From contig CANTGP010000250.1 of assembly GCA_947653315.1 (NCBI GenBank), positions 1-5,090 on the forward strand: a DNA stretch of 5,090 bases. The letters run 5' to 3'. How positions within the stretch are numbered: position 1 is the first letter of the stretch; each line of letters opens with the position of its first letter. The stretch is from an uncultured Lachnospiraceae bacterium. GTDB taxonomy: Bacteria > Bacillota > Clostridia > Lachnospirales > Lachnospiraceae. A program made the translations under genes and the position numbers. Of this stretch, positions 1-5,090 are shown piece by piece. The notes under the pieces are model-generated. The model searched no databases. It was not told the origin of the DNA and saw only the letters and a program-made list of their open reading frames with translations.

Positions 1-2
1 TT

Positions 3-50
3 CAGTCCGAGGCGGCATGGATGCCGCTTGAGGACGCCCGCCGCCTGTGA
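3..50 (+). CDS. Possible C-terminal end of an upstream gene (partial)
   Basis: One forward frame is open from the left edge to a TGA at 48-50 and reads QSEAAWMPLEDARRL. The acidic/basic mix and the position upstream of a promoter fit the tail of a co-directional gene, but 15 residues are too few to recognise a family. No clear intrinsic terminator follows: the nearest hairpin (105-121) lacks a T-tract. The other frames and the opposite strand are also open over so short a stretch, so this is a weak call. Confidence 0.3.
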   Translation, partial: QSEAAWMPLEDARRL

Positions 51-224
51 GGACCTATGCCATTCTGCTTAGAAACTCCCAGCCGGAAAAAGTGCACGGA
101 AAACCGGGACATGCCGTCCCGCTGCTGCCGCTCCGCAAAAGAATCACTCCCGTGCGTCCGCCAACACAACATTCCGGCGGAACTGTTGCGTTTAACCTGA
201 ATTGTTTTTGTTTCCAATGCGCTC

Positions 225-253
225 TTGTAATCTCCCGGCATTTCTAGTACAAT
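225..253 (+). promoter_or_regulatory. SigA-type promoter of the ecf-truA operon
   Basis: A -35 box TTGTAA (225-230) and a -10 box TACAAT (248-253) are separated by exactly 17 bases, so each hexamer is close to the TTGACA/TATAAT consensus. The expected start of transcription is near 260, giving an untranslated leader of about 124 nt ahead of ecfA1 that contains the octamer array at 299-362. The rest of 51-224 shows no recognisable gene or motif. The promoter implies that the ecf genes have their own transcription start here. Assignment is by sequence pattern only. Confidence 0.65.
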
Positions 254-298
254 AAGAACCGTGGCATTGCCAAAAGTGGAAACTGTAAGCGTTGTAAG

Positions 299-362
299 GA
301 TATCAAGATATTAAGATATCAGGATATTAAGATATTAAGATATCTTGATATCCTGATATCAG
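299..362. repeat. Eight tandem GATATYNN octamers forming a long hairpin
   Basis: The 64 bases divide without remainder into eight octamers: GATATCAA, GATATTAA, GATATCAG, GATATTAA, GATATTAA, GATATCTT, GATATCCT, GATATCAG. The variable last two bases run AA, AA, AG, AA, AA, then TT, CT, AG, so the second part is the reverse complement of the middle part. As a result 315-335 pairs with 340-360 over 21 bp, with one G-U pair (328/347) and a four-base loop TAAG (336-339). No T-tract follows, so it is not an intrinsic terminator. It ends 11 bases before the ecfA1 Shine-Dalgarno. Its role is unknown: a translation or mRNA-stability element, a multi-site protein target, or a small mobile or slippage-derived repeat are all possible. 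Confidence 0.85.
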
Positions 363-383
363 AGCAATAATAAGGAAGCATAA

Positions 384-1256
384 ATGGGAATCATAAAGGC
401 GGAAAAACTGGTTTTTGAATATATCAGGCGGGATGAGGAAGGTAACGTGGAAGGGATTACCCGTGCGGTGGACGGGGTGGACTTTGACGTGAAACAGGGG
501 GATTTCGTGGCGGTATTGGGGCATAACGGTTCCGGGAAATCCACGTTGGCAAAACATTTAAACGCTATTCTTTATCCTACCGAGGGAACGGTTTGGGTGG
601 ATGGCAAAGATACCATGGAAGAAGAATACCTGTGGGAAATCCGACAAAATGCAGGGATGGTATTCCAAAATCCCGATAACCAGATTATCGGGCAGGTGGT
701 GGAAGAAGACGTGGGATTCGGACCGGAAAATATGGGCGTACCCACGAAGGAAATATGGGAGCGGGTGGAAGAAAGCCTGAAAGCGGTAGGCATGTATCAA
801 TACCGGAAGCATTCCCCCAATAAACTGTCCGGCGGGCAGAAGCAGAGGGTTTCGATTGCAGGGGTCATTGCCATGCATCCCAAATGCATTATCCTGGATG
901 AGCCTACGGCGATGTTGGACCCTAACGGCAGGAAAGAAGTGATACGCGCCGTCCGTGCCCTGAACCATGCGGAGGGTATTACGGTGGTGCTGATTACCCA
1001 TTACATGGAAGAAATCATTCATGCGGATAAAGTGTTTGTCATGGACCAGGGGCATATTGCCATGCAGGGGACGCCGAGGGAGATATTTTCCGAAGTGGAA
1101 AAACTAAAGGAATTGCGCCTGGATGTGCCGCAGGTGACATTGCTCGCACATGAGCTGAAAAAAAGCGGGGTGATGCTGCCGGACGGTATCCTGACCTGCG
1201 GGGAGTTGGTGGCGGCTTTGGGTTACGGTACGGACAGATTGGGAGGAACGGTGTAG
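384..1256 (+). CDS. ecfA1: Energy-coupling factor transporter ATPase EcfA1
   Basis: One of the two cytoplasmic ATPases of an ECF-type importer. With EcfA2 it hydrolyses ATP and drives EcfT to reorient a substrate-binding S component for vitamin or micronutrient uptake. The 290-residue protein is a complete ABC ATPase: Walker [10 protein letters not shown] (46-54), Q-loop Gln95 in VFQNPDNQ, the ECF-typical stretch [13 protein letters not shown] (106-118), signature LSGGQ (148-152), Walker B IILDE with catalytic Glu173, D-loop MLDP (177-180) and switch His206. A C-terminal extension carries PQVT (249-252), also present in the neighbouring ATPase. The ATG at 384 is preceded by TAAGGAAG (371-378), a well-spaced ribosome binding site. 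It is first in the operon and its TAG stop directly abuts the ecfA2 ATG. The A1 label rests on gene order and on its resemblance to the first ATPase of Firmicute ecf operons. Confidence 0.95.
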   Translation: MGIIKAEKLVFEYIRRDEEGNVEGITRAVDGVDFDVKQGDFVAVLGHNGSGKSTLAKHLNAILYPTEGTVWVDGKDTMEEEYLWEIRQNAGMVFQNPDNQIIGQVVEEDVGFGPENMGVPTKEIWERVEESLKAVGMYQYRKHSPNKLSGGQKQRVSIAGVIAMHPKCIILDEPTAMLDPNGRKEVIRAVRALNHAEGITVVLITHYMEEIIHADKVFVMDQGHIAMQGTPREIFSEVEKLKELRLDVPQVTLLAHELKKSGVMLPDGILTCGELVAALGYGTDRLGGTV

Positions 1257-2114
1257 ATGGCACTTATTTTGGACCATGTGAGCCATATATATGAAGAAGG
1301 GACGTCAATGGAGGCAGCGGCGCTTAAGGACGTGAATCTCGTAATCCCGGACGGGCAGTTTATCGGGCTGATCGGGCATACGGGTTCCGGGAAATCCACG
1401 CTGGTGCAGCATTTGAACGGGCTGATGAAACCTACGTCGGGAACCGTTTATTATAACGGGGCGGATATCCATGAAGACGGGTTCGACAGGAAGAACCTGC
1501 GAAGCAAAGTGGGATTGGTTTTCCAGTATCCGGAACACCAGTTGTTTGAGACCGATGTGTTTAAGGATGTATGTTTCGGACCCAAAAACATGGGGCTGGA
1601 GGAAAAAGAGGTGCAGTTGCGCGCATACGGGGCGTTAAAGCAGGTGGGGCTGGCGGACGAATACTTTTACCAGTCGCCTTTTGATTTGTCCGGCGGGCAG
1701 AAGCGGAGGGTGGCAATTGCCGGTGTGCTTGCCATGAAGCCGGAGGTGCTGATTTTGGACGAACCTACGGCGGGGTTAGATCCGAAAGGCAGGGACGAGA
1801 TTTTAGACCAGATTGCGTTGCTGCGGAAGGAAACGGGAATTACCGTGGTACTCGTCTCCCACAGCATGGAAGATGTGGCGAAATATGTGGACCGCATTAT
1901 TGTCATGAACCGGGGGAGCGTCATGTTTGATGATGAACCGAGGAAGGTTTTCCGTCATGTTCAGGCTTTGGAGGAAGTAGGTTTGGCAGCTCCGCAGGTG
2001 ACTTATATCATGCAAGAGCTGAAAAGGAACGGGCTGGACGTGGATACGGATGCCATAACGGTAGGGGAAGCCAGGGACGGAATACTGGAAGCGCTGGAGC
2101 GCCGGAAGAAATGA
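1257..2114 (+). CDS. ecfA2: Energy-coupling factor transporter ATPase EcfA2
   Basis: Second ATPase of the ECF module, expected to form a heterodimer with EcfA1 beneath EcfT at the membrane. In its 285 residues all nucleotide-binding motifs are intact: Walker A GHTGSGKST (40-48), Q-loop Gln90 in VFQYPEHQLF, FGPKNMG (107-113), signature LSGGQ (144-148), Walker B VLILDE with Glu169, D-loop GLDP (173-176), and switch His202. PQVT recurs at 246-249 in the C-terminal part. The start codon follows the ecfA1 stop with no gap, and its ribosome binding site GGGAGG (1241-1246) lies inside ecfA1, so the two are probably translationally coupled, which would suit a 1:1 heterodimer. The YPEHQLF Q-loop is typical of EcfA2 rather than EcfA1. 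Nothing suggests loss of function. Confidence 0.95.
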   Translation: MALILDHVSHIYEEGTSMEAAALKDVNLVIPDGQFIGLIGHTGSGKSTLVQHLNGLMKPTSGTVYYNGADIHEDGFDRKNLRSKVGLVFQYPEHQLFETDVFKDVCFGPKNMGLEEKEVQLRAYGALKQVGLADEYFYQSPFDLSGGQKRRVAIAGVLAMKPEVLILDEPTAGLDPKGRDEILDQIALLRKETGITVVLVSHSMEDVAKYVDRIIVMNRGSVMFDDEPRKVFRHVQALEEVGLAAPQVTYIMQELKRNGLDVDTDAITVGEARDGILEALERRKK

Positions 2115-2156
2115 TGTGCGGACGCGGAAGGAATGGCAGGAGGGCGAGAGGAAGAA

Positions 2157-2999
2157 ATGCTTAGGGATATTACTTTGGGACAATATTATCAGGCGGATTC
2201 CGTCATCCACAGGCTCGATCCGAGGGTGAAGCTGTCTGCGACGGTGTTGTTTATCATTTCCCTTTTTGTTGTGGATAATTGGGTTGGGTATGTCATTGCC
2301 GCGGTATTTTTGGCGTGCATGGTGAAGATATCCAAGGTACCGTTCCGATTTATGGTGAAAGGAATGAAATCCATAGTGTTCCTGCTGCTGATTGCGGTGG
2401 CGTTCAACCTGTTCCTGACACCGGGGGAGGCGGTTTTCTCGGTATGGAAGCTGACCGTAACAAGGGAAGGCGTGCGGATTGCCGCGATGATGGCGGTGCG
2501 TTTGGTGTTTTTAATTATTGGTTCCTCGCTGATGACACTGACCACCACACCAAATAACCTGACGGACGGTATGGAGAAGCTGATGGCGCCGTTAAAGATT
2601 TTCCATGTCCCGGTGCATGAGGTGGCGATGATGATGTCCATAGCGCTCCGGTTTATTCCCATCCTGTTGGAAGAAACGGATAAAATCATGAAAGCGCAGA
2701 TCGCACGCGGGGCGGATTTTGAAAGCGGCAATTTGGTAAAAAAAGCGAAAGCCATGGTGCCGCTTTTGGTGCCGTTATTTATTTCGGCGTTCCGCCGTGC
2801 CAATGACCTGGCGATGGCGATGGAGGCACGTTGTTACCGCGGAGGGGAACACCGGACGAAGATGAAGCCTTTGATTTACCATAAGCGGGACCGGATTGGA
2901 TATTTGGTCATGTTTGCATATTTGGCGGCTTGTATTTATTTCGGACGGATTGTTACGCTTCCGGCAGTTTGGGGGATGGTATGGAACAGAAACGCGTAA
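2157..2999 (+). CDS. ecfT: ECF transporter transmembrane component EcfT
   Basis: Integral membrane scaffold that links the EcfA1/EcfA2 motor to interchangeable S components. The 280-residue protein has hydrophobic segments at about 27-56 (one or two spans), 72-88, 106-127 and 247-263. The cytoplasmic coupling region has the family's conserved TTTPNNLTDGME (129-140) and the two coupling-helix motifs: ARG at 183-185 and ARC at 224-226, with Cys where Gly is also common. I chose the ATG at 2157 because it gives the family-like start MLRDITLGQYY and has AGGAGGG (2138-2144) and AGAGGAA (2147-2153) upstream. The in-frame ATG at 2133 would add eight atypical residues, and its purine tract touches the start codon. 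It lies 42 bases after ecfA2 and overlaps truA by 19 bases. No S-component gene is in the window. Confidence 0.93.
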   Translation: MLRDITLGQYYQADSVIHRLDPRVKLSATVLFIISLFVVDNWVGYVIAAVFLACMVKISKVPFRFMVKGMKSIVFLLLIAVAFNLFLTPGEAVFSVWKLTVTREGVRIAAMMAVRLVFLIIGSSLMTLTTTPNNLTDGMEKLMAPLKIFHVPVHEVAMMMSIALRFIPILLEETDKIMKAQIARGADFESGNLVKKAKAMVPLLVPLFISAFRRANDLAMAMEARCYRGGEHRTKMKPLIYHKRDRIGYLVMFAYLAACIYFGRIVTLPAVWGMVWNRNA

Positions 3000-3727
3000 T
3001 GCTGACGGTGGCTTATGACGGTACCGCTTACAGCGGTTACCAAATACAGAAAAATGCCCCTACCATAGAGGGGGAATTGCACCGTGCCCTTGGGGAACTG
3101 TTGGGCGAGGATGTGAAAATTACCGGCGGGAGCCGTACCGATGCGGGGGTACATGCCCTGTGCAATGTGGCGGTGTTTGATACCCTGGCACGGATGCCTG
3201 CGGAGAAAATTGCTTATGCCCTGAACCGGTATCTGCCGGATGACATTCGTGTCAGGAAATCCTGTGCCGTGGCGGCGGATTTCCATCCAAGGCATTGTGA
3301 CAGCAGAAAAACGTATGAATACCGTATCATGAATACGGAATTTCCGGTTCCTACCAAAAGGTTGTATTCCTATTTTACTTATGTGCCGCTGGATGCGGAA
3401 CGGATGCGGGAAGCGGCCGGTTATTTTGTGGGAGAGCATGATTTTAAAAGTCTCTGCAGTGCGGGAAGCCAGGTAAAAAGTACGGTACGGCGGATTTATG
3501 CCTTGGAAGTCAGGCAGGAGGGGGAGGAAATCATCCTTCGGGTAACGGGAAACGGTTTTCTTTACAATATGGTACGGATTTTGGCGGGTACGCTGATGGA
3601 AGCGGGCAGGGGGGCATGGGAGCCTGCGTATATGGCGGACATATTGGCGGCAAGGAGCCGGAAGGCGGCAGGACCTACGGCTCCGGCATGCGGGCTTTGC
3701 CTGGTGGGGTATGAGTTTATGCCATGA
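2981..3727 (+). CDS. truA: tRNA pseudouridine(38-40) synthase TruA
   Basis: Converts uridine to pseudouridine at positions 38, 39 and 40 in the anticodon stem-loop of many tRNAs, in the cytoplasm and without cofactors. The 248-residue protein has the N-terminal LTVAYDGTAYSGYQ (8-21), the catalytic loop GGSRTDAGVHAL (49-60) with nucleophile Asp54, FHPRHCDSRKTYEYRI (101-116), the KSTVRRI motif (166-172), GNGFLYNMVRILAGTLMEAG (190-209) and a C-terminal AGPTAPACGL. Gly-Tyr-Gln at 19-21 replaces the GWQ of many homologues, an accepted variant. The ATG at 2981 follows GGGGGA (2971-2976) and lies inside ecfT. A later in-frame ATG at 2999, overlapping the ecfT stop as TAATG, is possible but would remove the basic N-terminus. 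No terminator is evident after the stop, so read-through into rplM-rpsI is possible. Confidence 0.95.
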   Translation: MEQKRVMLTVAYDGTAYSGYQIQKNAPTIEGELHRALGELLGEDVKITGGSRTDAGVHALCNVAVFDTLARMPAEKIAYALNRYLPDDIRVRKSCAVAADFHPRHCDSRKTYEYRIMNTEFPVPTKRLYSYFTYVPLDAERMREAAGYFVGEHDFKSLCSAGSQVKSTVRRIYALEVRQEGEEIILRVTGNGFLYNMVRILAGTLMEAGRGAWEPAYMADILAARSRKAAGPTAPACGLCLVGYEFMP

Positions 3728-3793
3728 CCGGAAGCGGACGCGGCATTGAATTGTTACCATAACTGAAAACTGAAAATTTTGCCATAAAATAGG

Positions 3794-3822
3794 TTGACAC
3801 ACGCGGATGCGTATAATATAAT
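3794..3822 (+). promoter_or_regulatory. Perfect-consensus SigA promoter of rplM-rpsI
   Basis: The -35 box is TTGACA (3794-3799) and the -10 box is TATAAT (3817-3822), both exact consensus and 17 bases apart. A second TATAAT (3812-3817) overlaps the first by one base, but its 12-base spacer is too short to use this -35. An A-rich stretch just upstream (about 3759-3790, with the repeated word AACTGAAAA) could act as an UP element. The expected transcription start is near 3829. This strength is what one expects for ribosomal protein genes. Confidence 0.9.
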
Positions 3823-3828
3823 ATTGCA

Positions 3829-4035
3829 ATGTGGCGATGTTTTATAACGAGGTGCCAAAGCCCCGGCAGTGCGTTATGGACTTCGCATATCAGGAACAGG
3901 GATTGGGGTATGCTCCCAATGATCATATGCCGGAAGGAAGCCTGACGGTGTGGCCGGACATCCGCACCAAGGGGGGAAGCGACGGCAGACAAAAGGAAAA
4001 CGTAAATTGATTTTGTTAAGCGCGGAGGTAACATA
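3829..4035 (+). promoter_or_regulatory. Structured 5' leader of rplM-rpsI (candidate L13 leader)
   Basis: Between the predicted transcript start and the rplM ATG are about 207 nt with three consecutive hairpins. The first pairs ATAACG (3844-3849) with CGTTAT (3872-3877), then a 3x3 internal loop, then TGCC (3853-3856) with GGCA (3865-3868). The second pairs GCATAT (3885-3890) with ATATGC (3925-3930), enclosing ATTGGGG (3902-3908) with TCCCAAT (3914-3920). The third pairs GGTGTGG (3947-3953) with CCGCACC (3962-3968) around an eight-base loop. The CCCC in the first loop could also pair with the GGGGGG run at 3971-3976. A family of L13 leaders that control rplM-rpsI is known in Firmicutes, and position fits it, but I cannot confirm a match to its consensus. 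The ribosome binding site GGAGGT (4024-4029) is not visibly sequestered. Confidence 0.55.
3837..4010 (+). CDS. Doubtful 57-codon ORF inside the rplM leader
   Basis: A forward frame runs from ATG 3837 (or GTG 3831) to TGA 4008-4010 and starts [20 protein letters not shown]. The composition looks protein-like and its third positions are moderately GC-rich, similar to neighbouring genes by eye. Against it: there is no Shine-Dalgarno, the start falls 2 to 8 bases from the predicted transcript start so it would need near-leaderless translation, and the same bases form three hairpins. One frame of this length staying open by chance is not rare. I do not recognise the peptide. Given so that it can be tested; structured RNA is the better explanation. 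Confidence 0.2.
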   Translation: MFYNEVPKPRQCVMDFAYQEQGLGYAPNDHMPEGSLTVWPDIRTKGGSDGRQKENVN

Positions 4036-4464
4036 ATGAAAACTTTTATGGCTAGTCCTGCTACCATCGATAGGAAATGGTATGTGGTGGACGCTACGAA
4101 TATGACACTCGGACGTTTGGCGGCGGAAGTTGCCAAGGTTTTAAGGGGTAAGAACAAACCGATTTTCACACCCCATATGGATACCGGCGATTATGTAATT
4201 GTGGTAAATGCCGAGAAGGTGAAAGTAACCGGTAAGAAAATGGACCAAAAGATTTACTACCACCACTCCGATTACGTGGGCGGCATGAAGGAAACCACAT
4301 TAAAGGAAATGATGGCAAAGAAGCCGGCGAGAGTAATCGAACTTGCTGTAAAAGGCATGCTCCCGAAAGGACCTTTAGGAAGACAGATGTACACGAAACT
4401 TCATGTATACGCAGGCGCAGAGCATCCGCATATGGCTCAGAAGCCGGAAGTATTAACATTTTAA
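4036..4464 (+). CDS. rplM: 50S ribosomal protein L13 (uL13)
   Basis: Early-assembling large-subunit protein that binds 23S rRNA. At 142 residues it is the usual bacterial length. Family landmarks in order are [15 protein letters not shown] (15-29), the block [17 protein letters not shown] (45-61), HHSDYVGG (76-83), [12 protein letters not shown] (105-116) and [11 protein letters not shown] (122-132). The ATG at 4036 has a strong GGAGGT (4024-4029) six bases upstream. It is followed after 28 bases by rpsI, the standard bacterial pairing. In E. coli L13 represses its own rplM-rpsI mRNA; whether that holds here is inference, though the structured leader allows it. Nothing is missing or unusual in the protein. 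Confidence 0.98.
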   Translation: MKTFMASPATIDRKWYVVDATNMTLGRLAAEVAKVLRGKNKPIFTPHMDTGDYVIVVNAEKVKVTGKKMDQKIYYHHSDYVGGMKETTLKEMMAKKPARVIELAVKGMLPKGPLGRQMYTKLHVYAGAEHPHMAQKPEVLTF

Positions 4465-4492
4465 TTAAGAGGACGGAAAGGAGAAGATTAAA

Positions 4493-4888
4493 ATGGCTAA
4501 AACAGCAAACTGCTATGGAACCGGCAGAAGGAAGAAATCGATTGCAAGAGTATATTTAGTACCCGGCAGCGGGAAAATCGTGATTAATAAAAGGGACATG
4601 GATGATTATTTCGGACTGGAGACTTTAAAGGTGATTGTACGCCAGCCCCTTGTTGCCACGGATACGGCAGACAAATTTGACATAAAAGTAAATGTACGCG
4701 GAGGCGGATATACCGGACAGGCAGGAGCCATCCGCCACGGTATCGCAAGGGCGCTGCTTCAGGCAGATGCCGATTACCGTCCGGTACTTAAGAAAGCGGG
4801 TTACCTCACGAGGGATCCACGTATGAAGGAAAGAAAGAAGTACGGCCTCAAGGCTGCAAGGCGTGCACCGCAGTTCAGCAAGAGATAA
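4493..4888 (+). CDS. rpsI: 30S ribosomal protein S9 (uS9)
   Basis: Small-subunit protein in the head of the 30S particle whose C-terminal tail reaches the P-site tRNA. The 131-residue length is normal. Visible landmarks are [12 protein letters not shown] (9-20), [21 protein letters not shown] (68-88), [14 protein letters not shown] (105-118), and the basic tail [12 protein letters not shown] ending in the conserved Lys-Arg (130-131). The ATG at 4493 follows AAGGAG (4478-4483) by nine bases. Co-transcribed with rplM from the promoter at 3794-3822 and ended by the terminator at 4917-4944. Confidence 0.98.
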   Translation: MAKTANCYGTGRRKKSIARVYLVPGSGKIVINKRDMDDYFGLETLKVIVRQPLVATDTADKFDIKVNVRGGGYTGQAGAIRHGIARALLQADADYRPVLKKAGYLTRDPRMKERKKYGLKAARRAPQFSKR

Positions 4889-4916
4889 GCAAAATTTTAC
4901 AGATTCAAGAATATGG

Positions 4917-4944
4917 ACTCCGCAGGTTTTCCTGCGGAGTTTTT
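4917..4944 (+). terminator. Rho-independent terminator of rplM-rpsI
   Basis: A perfect 10-bp stem ACTCCGCAGG (4917-4926) pairs with CCTGCGGAGT (4931-4940) around a TTTT loop, followed at once by further T residues through 4944. It lies 28 bases past the rpsI stop and ends the ribosomal protein operon. Confidence 0.95.
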
Positions 4945-4952
4945 CTGACCTG

Positions 4953-4981
4953 TTCACTTTTCAGGCTATTTAGGTTATAAT
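4953..4981 (+). promoter_or_regulatory. SigA-type promoter for the gene at 5024
   Basis: A consensus -10 TATAAT (4976-4981) lies 17 bases after a -35-like TTCACT (4953-4958, four of six matches). An alternative -10 TATACT (4981-4986) could work with TTTTCA (4958-4963). It sits directly after the terminator, so the following gene probably starts a new transcription unit. The short leader has a small inverted repeat TTATG (4993-4997) / CATAA (5005-5009) just before the ribosome binding site. Confidence 0.65.
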
Positions 4982-5023
4982 ATACTTTAGGCTTATGCAG
5001 ATTTCATAACGGAGGTACTTGGT

Positions 5024-5090
5024 ATGTGTGATGTTAAAAAATATGAAAAAATATATGAAGATATAAAAACGCTTCAACCGGAAGACACTT
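5024..5090 (+). CDS. N-terminal fragment of an unrecognised gene
   Basis: The ATG at 5024 has an excellent Shine-Dalgarno GGAGGT (5011-5016) seven bases upstream and a promoter about 43 bases before it, so the start is well supported. Twenty-two codons are visible before the window ends, beginning MCDVKKYEKIYEDIK. The peptide is charged and likely helical, with no signal peptide or membrane segment. The codons are more A-rich than in the ribosomal genes before it. Too little is present to assign a family. Confidence 0.75.
   Translation, partial: MCDVKKYEKIYEDIKTLQPEDT

Noticed and set aside
12..27. Palindrome GCGGCAT/ATGCCGC
   Set aside because: Short, probably within the end of a coding frame, and not followed by T residues.
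105..121. Hairpin CGGGAC-ATGCC-GTCCCG
   Set aside because: Only 6 bp and no T-tract on the forward strand, so it is not a convincing terminator. On the reverse strand the T-run is short and interrupted, and there is no gene it would end.
2..241. Reverse-strand open frame covering the left edge
   Set aside because: Composition (many Arg, Ser, His) is typical of non-coding DNA, no domain is recognisable, and no ribosome binding site was seen.
47..247. Forward frame of 66 codons starting at GTG 47, overlapping the TGA at 48-50
   Set aside because: Unfamiliar, low-complexity-looking peptide rich in Pro, His and Cys, with a weakly placed ribosome binding site, and it runs across the predicted promoter at 225-253.
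299..362. Octamer array as a CRISPR or intrinsic terminator
   Set aside because: The units are contiguous with no spacers, and the hairpin is not followed by a T-tract.
2133..2156. Upstream ATG for ecfT at 2133
   Set aside because: It adds eight residues unlike EcfT N-termini, and its purine tract directly touches the ATG, whereas 2157 has well-placed Shine-Dalgarno sequences.
2936..3829. Long reverse-strand open frame opposite truA
   Set aside because: It mirrors truA, which has all its family motifs; the reverse peptide has no recognisable domain and extends through the rplM promoter.
3829..4035. Known metabolite riboswitch in the rplM leader
   Set aside because: A GCCAAAGCCCCGGC stretch and a GGCGATG word recall parts of cyclic-di-GMP and fluoride riboswitches, but the remaining conserved core elements of either are absent.

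Overview
The window looks like chromosomal core sequence from a low-GC-lineage Gram-positive bacterium, most likely a Clostridia/Lachnospiraceae-type Firmicute. The reasons are the gene order ecfA1-ecfA2-ecfT-truA-rplM-rpsI, which is a conserved Firmicute block, the strong GGAGG-type ribosome binding sites, the SigA-type promoters, and protein sequences closest in style to clostridial homologues. Base composition is roughly balanced by eye. The genus assignment is inference.

Layout: (a) 1-50 may hold the last codons of an upstream gene. (b) 51-383 has no recognisable gene. It carries a good SigA promoter (225-253) and then an array of eight octamers (299-362), part of which folds into a 21-bp hairpin just ahead of the first Shine-Dalgarno. 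(c) 384-3727 is a tightly packed operon: two ECF-transporter ATPases (EcfA1, EcfA2), the transmembrane coupling protein EcfT, and tRNA pseudouridine synthase TruA. ecfA1 and ecfA2 abut, and truA starts inside ecfT. (d) 3728-4035 is a 308-base intergenic region with a perfect-consensus SigA promoter (TTGACA-17-TATAAT) and a leader of about 207 nt containing three consecutive stem-loops. It is probably a ribosomal-protein leader; an uncertain 57-codon ORF overlaps it. (e) 4036-4888 is rplM-rpsI (L13 and S9), closed by a strong intrinsic terminator at 4917-4944. (f) A new promoter follows, then the first 22 codons of an unrecognised gene that runs off the window.

How the genes work together: EcfA1, EcfA2 and EcfT form the energising module of a group II ECF vitamin/micronutrient importer. 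No substrate-binding S component is encoded here, as expected when S components are scattered in the genome and share one module. TruA modifies tRNA anticodon arms, and L13 and S9 are core ribosomal proteins, so the second half is translation machinery. I see no mobile element, CRISPR array, tRNA or rRNA, and no evidence of a novel multi-gene system. The parts most worth attention are the two non-coding leaders.
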